Source: Byssochlamys sp. IMV 00236 (Eukaryota; Ascomycota; Eurotiomycetes; Eurotiales; Thermoascaceae). Taken from it: a stretch of 64,000 nt of DNA. Both the position numbers and the translations under genes were made by a program. How positions within the stretch are numbered: the first letter of the stretch is position 1; every line of letters begins with the position of its first letter. This document shows positions 59,533 through 64,000 of the stretch, one piece after another. Location: positions 248,001 to 312,000 of the forward strand of contig MSJH02000817.1 in assembly GCA_001931875.2 (NCBI GenBank), given 5' to 3'. Under the pieces are notes generated by a model. That model did no database searches. It saw only the letters and a list, made by a program, of their open reading frames with translations, and was not told the DNA's origin.

Positions 59533-61596
59533 ATGGATACTGATGTTGTCATTGTTGGCGGTGGACCATCCGGCTTGGTGTTGGGGCTTTGCCTGGCTGC
59601 ATCCCAAATAAAGGTACCTCCTGCTTTCAGATCCATACTTTGTTTTGGATAAAAGGGTTCTAACACACTGTCATATAGTCAGTCATTTTAGAGAAAGAGC
59701 GCGATATCACGACCGATCCACGGGGTGTGGTACTGACCGGCGATGCGGTCCGAAGTCTTTGGAAACTCGGCTTAGGCAAGCGTATCAACTGGATTGGACA
59801 AGGTTTGCTGCCACAAATATGAGAATATAGGATGGCATCAAAGGCAATGGCTAAGGATCTGGTTCTCAGAACTCCGATATATCAACTTCCATGACACTAC
59901 AATTCAGAACAAGCCGTTTCTGTCCATCCACCTCGATTACGATATGATGGAGCATGTACTTCCGAGTACCATTTTACAAAGCCAACCTCGACTGGGTGAG
60001 ACACTCGAGTTCCTTTTGTAGTAGAGACAGAGGAACTAAATCTGAGATTCACAGAATATGCTTTAAGGGAACTAGTGGCAAAGTCAGAATACTGTACCCT
60101 TAAAAATGCGTGTGAGGTCGTTGGTCGGGAGGAAGATGTCGATGGGGTGACAGTCCGCTATCTCGACGTCGACCGGACCGCCCATGAAATTCGAGCTCCG
60201 TGGCTTGTCGGAGCGGATGGAAAACGAGGAATTGTTCGCAAACATTTTCTTGAAGCATCAGCAGGCGTTCGACAGGAAGCAGGGATTTTCGAATATGAAG
60301 GCACTTGGATTGCAGCCAATCTCAAACTCACCCTCCCCACGGAGGACAGCCATCCAGACTTGCCACTATGGGCAGTTGGATATGACTCCGAGGGAATCTA
60401 CGATTTGTTCTGGCCTAAGGACTGGCACTTTTGCCGACCTCCAGGAAGGCCCGTTGCTTGTGGTCGGTTCGGCCCAGTGCTGGAACGTCTCTGGAGGCAT
60501 GAGTTTGCCATTCCCGAGTGGGATGACTCCATGGACGCGAGCAAGCTATTCTGGGAGCACCTTACGCCAATGATCACTCGGTCAATCAAAGGACCTGATG
60601 GCAAGCAGACGCCAGTCACCTTTCCTCGCGACTGCATTGAGGTTCTCCGCTGTCGTCCCTTTCGGTTCTCGCACAAGGTGGTCAACAAGTGGTTTTCTGG
60701 GCGAACCATGCTCATTGGAGATGCTGCCCATGTTTTCCCTCCGTTTGGAGGCCAAGGTGTTGCATGTGGTGTCCTCGATGCCGATAATTTGGCCTGGAGG
60801 CTAGCTGTCATGACCAAGATGGAGCAATCTGGCAATTCCTCTCCCGCTCTGAGGAATTCACTCCTGCAGTCTTGGGCTGATGAGCGACGGCTCGGGGTGA
60901 ATAACTCCGCAAGACTTAACGCTTCAAAACGGAAAATGGTGCAACAATGACCCGACATGGACAGGAAATCTACGAATTTCCGTGGTGCAACTAGTTCAGT
61001 TTTTCTTCCGCGTATTCAGCGTACGATTGCCGCTGCCTCAAGTTAGCTCGGACGCGCGTGGTTATCAAAGCTGTCCACAGGGGGCGTTCCTAGCTGCCTT
61101 CGACGGCGGAACGAAGGTAGGACAGATTTACGTACAGACCCTGTTTCCAGCTACCGGTTCTATGCGTATTGAGCTCTCAGACCAAGCGCTTCGCCGCGTT
61201 CCGACGATCCTCACGCTGCTAGTCATTCATTCTGACCAACCTCACGAGGATGCGGACCTGGAACATCTACTCGACGAATTGAAGACTGACCCTAAGATCC
61301 TTTCGGTTGAGTCAATAGTACATTTTAACCTCGCAGCAAGGGCCAGTTTCGATTCCTGTGCGGGTAGACAGCCCGTCTCGTTTCCAGCACCGCAGAGTCT
61401 CCTTGCGGGATATCCTGTCCGTCCTGGATACGATGTCAACCAGTTCATGCGACGTGTGGGAGATTCACGAGCGCGATATTTGATCCTCCGCCCAGATAAC
61501 ATTACCTATGCCAAAGCCAGGACTCTGGAGTCCTTGAAACGGAGCCTTGAGTTGTTAGAGGCAAATTTCCCTCAGGCCAAATCTATCGATTCGTGA
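59533..61596 (+). CDS. FAD-dependent aromatic hydroxylase (MhpA/phenol-hydroxylase-like), frameshifted
   Basis: A class A flavoprotein monooxygenase that would hydroxylate a phenolic ring with NAD(P)H and O2. Exons are 59533-59613, 59679-59802, 59870-59995 and 60055-61596. The FAD fold starts DVVIVGGGPSGL (Gly9, 11, 14). The DG motif reads GADGKRGIV, and the second FAD motif GDAAHVFPPFGGQG. A thioredoxin-like C-terminal domain follows (YQSCPQGAFLAAF, GQIYVQTLFPA). One extra A in CTTAACG near 60918 breaks the frame. In frame the text would go from NSARL to TLQNGKWCNNDPTWTG; as given it stops at 60948-60950. Ignoring the extra base gives 623 residues, the family length. Introns that skip the shift (for example 60940-60999) are possible but would delete conserved sequence. 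It may be a pseudogene or a base-call error. Confidence 0.8.
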
Positions 61597-62159
61597 GACA
61601 TGGAAATCGAGACATGTCGATGATTTCGTTTAGCATATACATACATTTATATGTCAGAATTCTACCAGCGCCTCGAAAACATCACCTGGATTTATACTTC
61701 GCTATGGATCATGTACATATTATCTACTAGCCGGTAGAAATACTGCCGCATTTGACTATCCTAAGGCGCGTGCTATATCACTGTATAGAGGAGTATAACG
61801 CACAACGCCTCTGGGCTTACCCCTGTGAGCGCGGTGCGAGGATCTGACTTGGCATCGCATCCAAAACACCTAGAGGAACAGCATTGGATCTGGAATTATA
61901 TAACTACCCGCAAGGTCCAAGAAGCTACGAAGAAGTGTGCCAATTGCTCATAAAGGCGATCAATTACTCCTGGTGAGAATTTTGATCTCACTCTTCCTTC
62001 TGTACAACGCCAATCTACCACATAATGGCCGTAAGTATGGAAGTTAACACCGGCTGAAAAAGTCCCAAATTGCTTTCATAAAATGTTAATTGACTGCAGA
62101 TTCATCCGTATTTACCTAGTAACGCCCAGATTCGTAAATACACAAGCGGCCTGCGGCCT
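61597..62159. other. Intergenic between convergent genes
   Basis: 3' flanks of the hydroxylase and the hydrolase. Nothing recognised. Confidence 0.5.
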
Positions 62160-63056
62160 TTACAACTTTTCAGACATAAACTCCACGACATTCTTCACGG
62201 CCAGCTCAACGTACTGGGCCCCGTCATAAAAGTCCATATGAGCTGCATTCGGCACAATCAACTTCTTCGTGGCGCCTCCAATCTGCTTGTCGAGCTTTTC
62301 GGTGTGCCATAGAGAACCGGCCTTCTCACCCGCAATCAGAAGAGTAGGCTGGGTTAGGTAGAGCTCAGCAAATTGGAAAGCATCAAAGTTCAGCACCAAC
62401 GGGAAGCTGCGAAGCAGCATCTTGTTCGCAGCACGAGGATGCTGCGCTCTAGGAGTCAGATAATAGTTGCCTGCCTCCTTCAGATCGAAGGGAGTCTTGT
62501 CATCGGGCTGAGGAGGGACATAAGGTGCTGCAACAGCCTCGGCACCGTTGTTCTCGGCGGAGATTTGCTTGGCGGTCATATCAAAGGCCGCGGCCTTTGC
62601 CTTGGGATCTTCATCTGCGTCCCAGCCTAGACGTGCGGAATCGCCAATATTGACCATGCTGATGGTAGCTATGGCCTTTAGTCGGTGGTCTGACTTTGCT
62701 GCGGCAACGGCATAACCACCTCCTGCACAGATACCAACGATACCAATCTTCTCGGGGTCGACAAAGTCCTGCTTCTCCAGATAGTCAACCACGCTGTAGA
62801 CGTCGCTGACGCGCGCGGAAGGATCTTCGAGGAAATGAGGTTCGCCGCCGCTTTCGCCCTGGTGGGACGCATCGTAGGCCACAGTTACAAAACCCTTTTC
62901 AGAGAGCTTCTTGGCATAAAGGCCTGCTGTCTGCTCCTTGACGCCTCCGCCGGGGTGGACGATGACTAGAGCAGGGCTTTTGGAGGCCGCGGTGGTAGGT
63001 TTGTATAGGATACCGGCCAATTGGATGGGGCCCTTCTTGATTGAGATGGCGGACAT
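62160..63056 (-). CDS. Dienelactone-hydrolase-like alpha/beta hydrolase
   Basis: A single-exon alpha/beta-hydrolase of 298 residues. The oxyanion region reads IVHPGGGVKEQ near 33, and the nucleophile elbow is GICAGGG with Cys110 in place of the usual Ser. The likely catalytic His is in NAAHMDFYD near residue 275. A Cys nucleophile is characteristic of dienelactone hydrolases, which act late in aromatic degradation, so this fits the adjacent cluster, although similar proteins occur elsewhere. The start is set at 63056 (MSAISIKKGP); the frame runs 43 codons further upstream, but that part is not protein-like. The shared promoter element is not seen upstream, so membership of the regulon is uncertain. 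Confidence 0.82.
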   Translation of the reverse strand: MSAISIKKGPIQLAGILYKPTTAASKSPALVIVHPGGGVKEQTAGLYAKKLSEKGFVTVAYDASHQGESGGEPHFLEDPSARVSDVYSVVDYLEKQDFVDPEKIGIVGICAGGGYAVAAAKSDHRLKAIATISMVNIGDSARLGWDADEDPKAKAAAFDMTAKQISAENNGAEAVAAPYVPPQPDDKTPFDLKEAGNYYLTPRAQHPRAANKMLLRSFPLVLNFDAFQFAELYLTQPTLLIAGEKAGSLWHTEKLDKQIGGATKKLIVPNAAHMDFYDGAQYVELAVKNVVEFMSEKL

Positions 63057-63773
63057 GATGGAGAGATGTTCAGAGATATTTTTATTTTTCGAAGGGAATT
63101 GGCAGATTGAACTGATGATTGATAGAATGGACTCGAGTACGAGGCCAGTATGAATATTTATATACATTACACATGGACATACCACTTATAAATAATCTTG
63201 TGGAGTGGGCGATGCTCTTTGCGTCATCTCGAAACTTATCGGTAAACCCGAAGAAATTCGGACATCGAGTTGAAGATTCAGTCTCGGTCCACCACTGCGC
63301 CTACAACGCTATTATCTCCGTACCGACCGGCACTTTACCCTTCTGTAGATCCTTATAGAAAAAAAAAAATGTCAGTAGGGGATAATTAGCGGGTTAAGGC
63401 TTGTGGCTTCTTAACTCCGCCCTCTTCGTTGCTCACATACTCAATTCGGTGGGGCGCGGGCTTCTAAAACCGAAAAATGCCTGTTGGAGGACTTCGACGA
63501 CAACGAAGAAGAAGACAAGATGGGATCCAATCCCCTCCCGTACAAATCCAGGAAAATGACCGCATCAGGTGCCTCTCCTTGGACCTTCCTAATCACGGAG
63601 ACGGGAGGAAAAGGATACTACATAGTACAGCTCAATGTAGACTAGGAAAAGGAAGCCGTTATTGAAAGACCGCGGTATGATCAGCATCATGCCATGGATT
63701 ATTGCCGGTAAACAATGATATGATTCATGCTATCCATCGTGTATTCGAGTTATACTTGCTTGGAAGAGCTGTA
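63057..63773. other. Intergenic left of the 5-oxoprolinase end
   Basis: Contains an ACCGCGGT palindrome at 63669-63676 and a poly-A run near 63358. No gene recognised; the small frame at 63477 has no domain. Confidence 0.5.
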
Positions 63774-64000
63774 TCAACCCTCATTCTGTGTGGTTGAAAA
63801 ATTATGAAGACTACCCATCCCTCGCCAATATTGCTCTTCTCCATTCTGTGCTATCACATCAATATAATTATTTCCAGGTGATATACCAGAATTTGGGAGA
63901 GCACCCCAAGCTCCGCCACCAGGAGTGTGGATAAACAATTGCTCTCCGCGTCGCAGTTTGATAATACCTTTCCCTCCAACGTTAACCCACCTATCCCTCC
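63774..64000 (-). CDS. C-terminal part of a 5-oxoprolinase/hydantoinase-B type protein (partial)
   Basis: The last 74 codons and the stop of a gene running off the right edge. The residues WVNVGGKGIIKLRRGEQL and FIHTPGGGAWG match the conserved C-terminus of ATP-dependent 5-oxoprolinase and hydantoinase B, where a GGK...GD and TPGGGGWG pair ends the domain. The rest lies outside the window, so domain order and integrity cannot be judged. Confidence 0.75.
   Translation of the reverse strand, partial: RDRWVNVGGKGIIKLRRGEQLFIHTPGGGAWGALPNSGISPGNNYIDVIAQNGEEQYWRGMGSLHNFSTTQNEG

Noticed and set aside
63669..63676. ACCGCGGT palindrome as a fourth regulon site
   Set aside because: It lacks the GAGSATCT flank shared by the other three and uses A/T outer bases in the opposite sense.
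1..64000. CRISPR arrays, bacterial operons, riboswitches
   Set aside because: The repeats seen are microsatellites or short duplications; the window is eukaryotic and no spacer-repeat pattern exists.

Overview
This window looks like one scaffold stretch from a filamentous ascomycete of the order Eurotiales, most likely Aspergillus or a close relative. The signs are short introns of about 45-130 nt with GTRNGT donors and CTRAC/CTAAC branch points, an Alp2-type vacuolar subtilisin, an EMC1, Tudor-SN, SOD1 and transaldolase set of ordinary Eurotiomycete type, and an AT-saturated block that looks like repeat-induced point mutation (RIP). I assembled all gene models by hand from splice signals, reading frame and family knowledge; no alignment was run.

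Layout. Positions 1-3780 are an almost pure A/T, TpA-rich, gene-free block. It ends abruptly at a small set of direct repeats. Next comes a siderophore-type MFS transporter with a TAG codon at a conserved glutamine, then a 35-N assembly gap. From 8.0 to 26.2 kb there are mostly single-copy genes: a RasGEF, a BAX-inhibitor/Bxi1 protein, an AVT-type amino-acid transporter, a short-chain dehydrogenase, a secreted GH5 glycosidase, a DUF1479 oxygenase-like protein, EMC1 and an AIM9-like kinase. A Tc1/mariner-like transposase relic lies just after the last of these. From 27.5 to 50.1 kb is a housekeeping block: CRAL-TRIO protein, Tudor-SN, Cu/Zn SOD, transaldolase, tRNA-Ser(AGA), a 2539-residue BEACH-WD40 protein and the Alp2 protease.

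The right-hand 11 kb (52.4-63.1 kb) is the most interesting part. It carries an FAH-family hydrolase, a decayed SDR, a Zn2Cys6 regulator, an extradiol (meta-cleavage type) dioxygenase, a divergent FAD aromatic hydroxylase of MhpA/phenol-hydroxylase type, and a dienelactone-hydrolase-like enzyme with a cysteine nucleophile. Together they read as an aromatic catabolic cluster: hydroxylate the ring, open it by extradiol cleavage, then hydrolyse the product. That logic is common in bacteria, while fungi usually use intradiol cleavage. Three promoter regions in the cluster share a TCCGCGGAG(G/C)ATCT element, which suggests one local regulon.

The cluster also shows decay: a one-base frameshift in the hydroxylase, a Glu-to-Lys change at an expected metal ligand of the FAH protein, and the wrecked SDR. 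The window ends inside the C-terminus of a 5-oxoprolinase/hydantoinase-B type gene.
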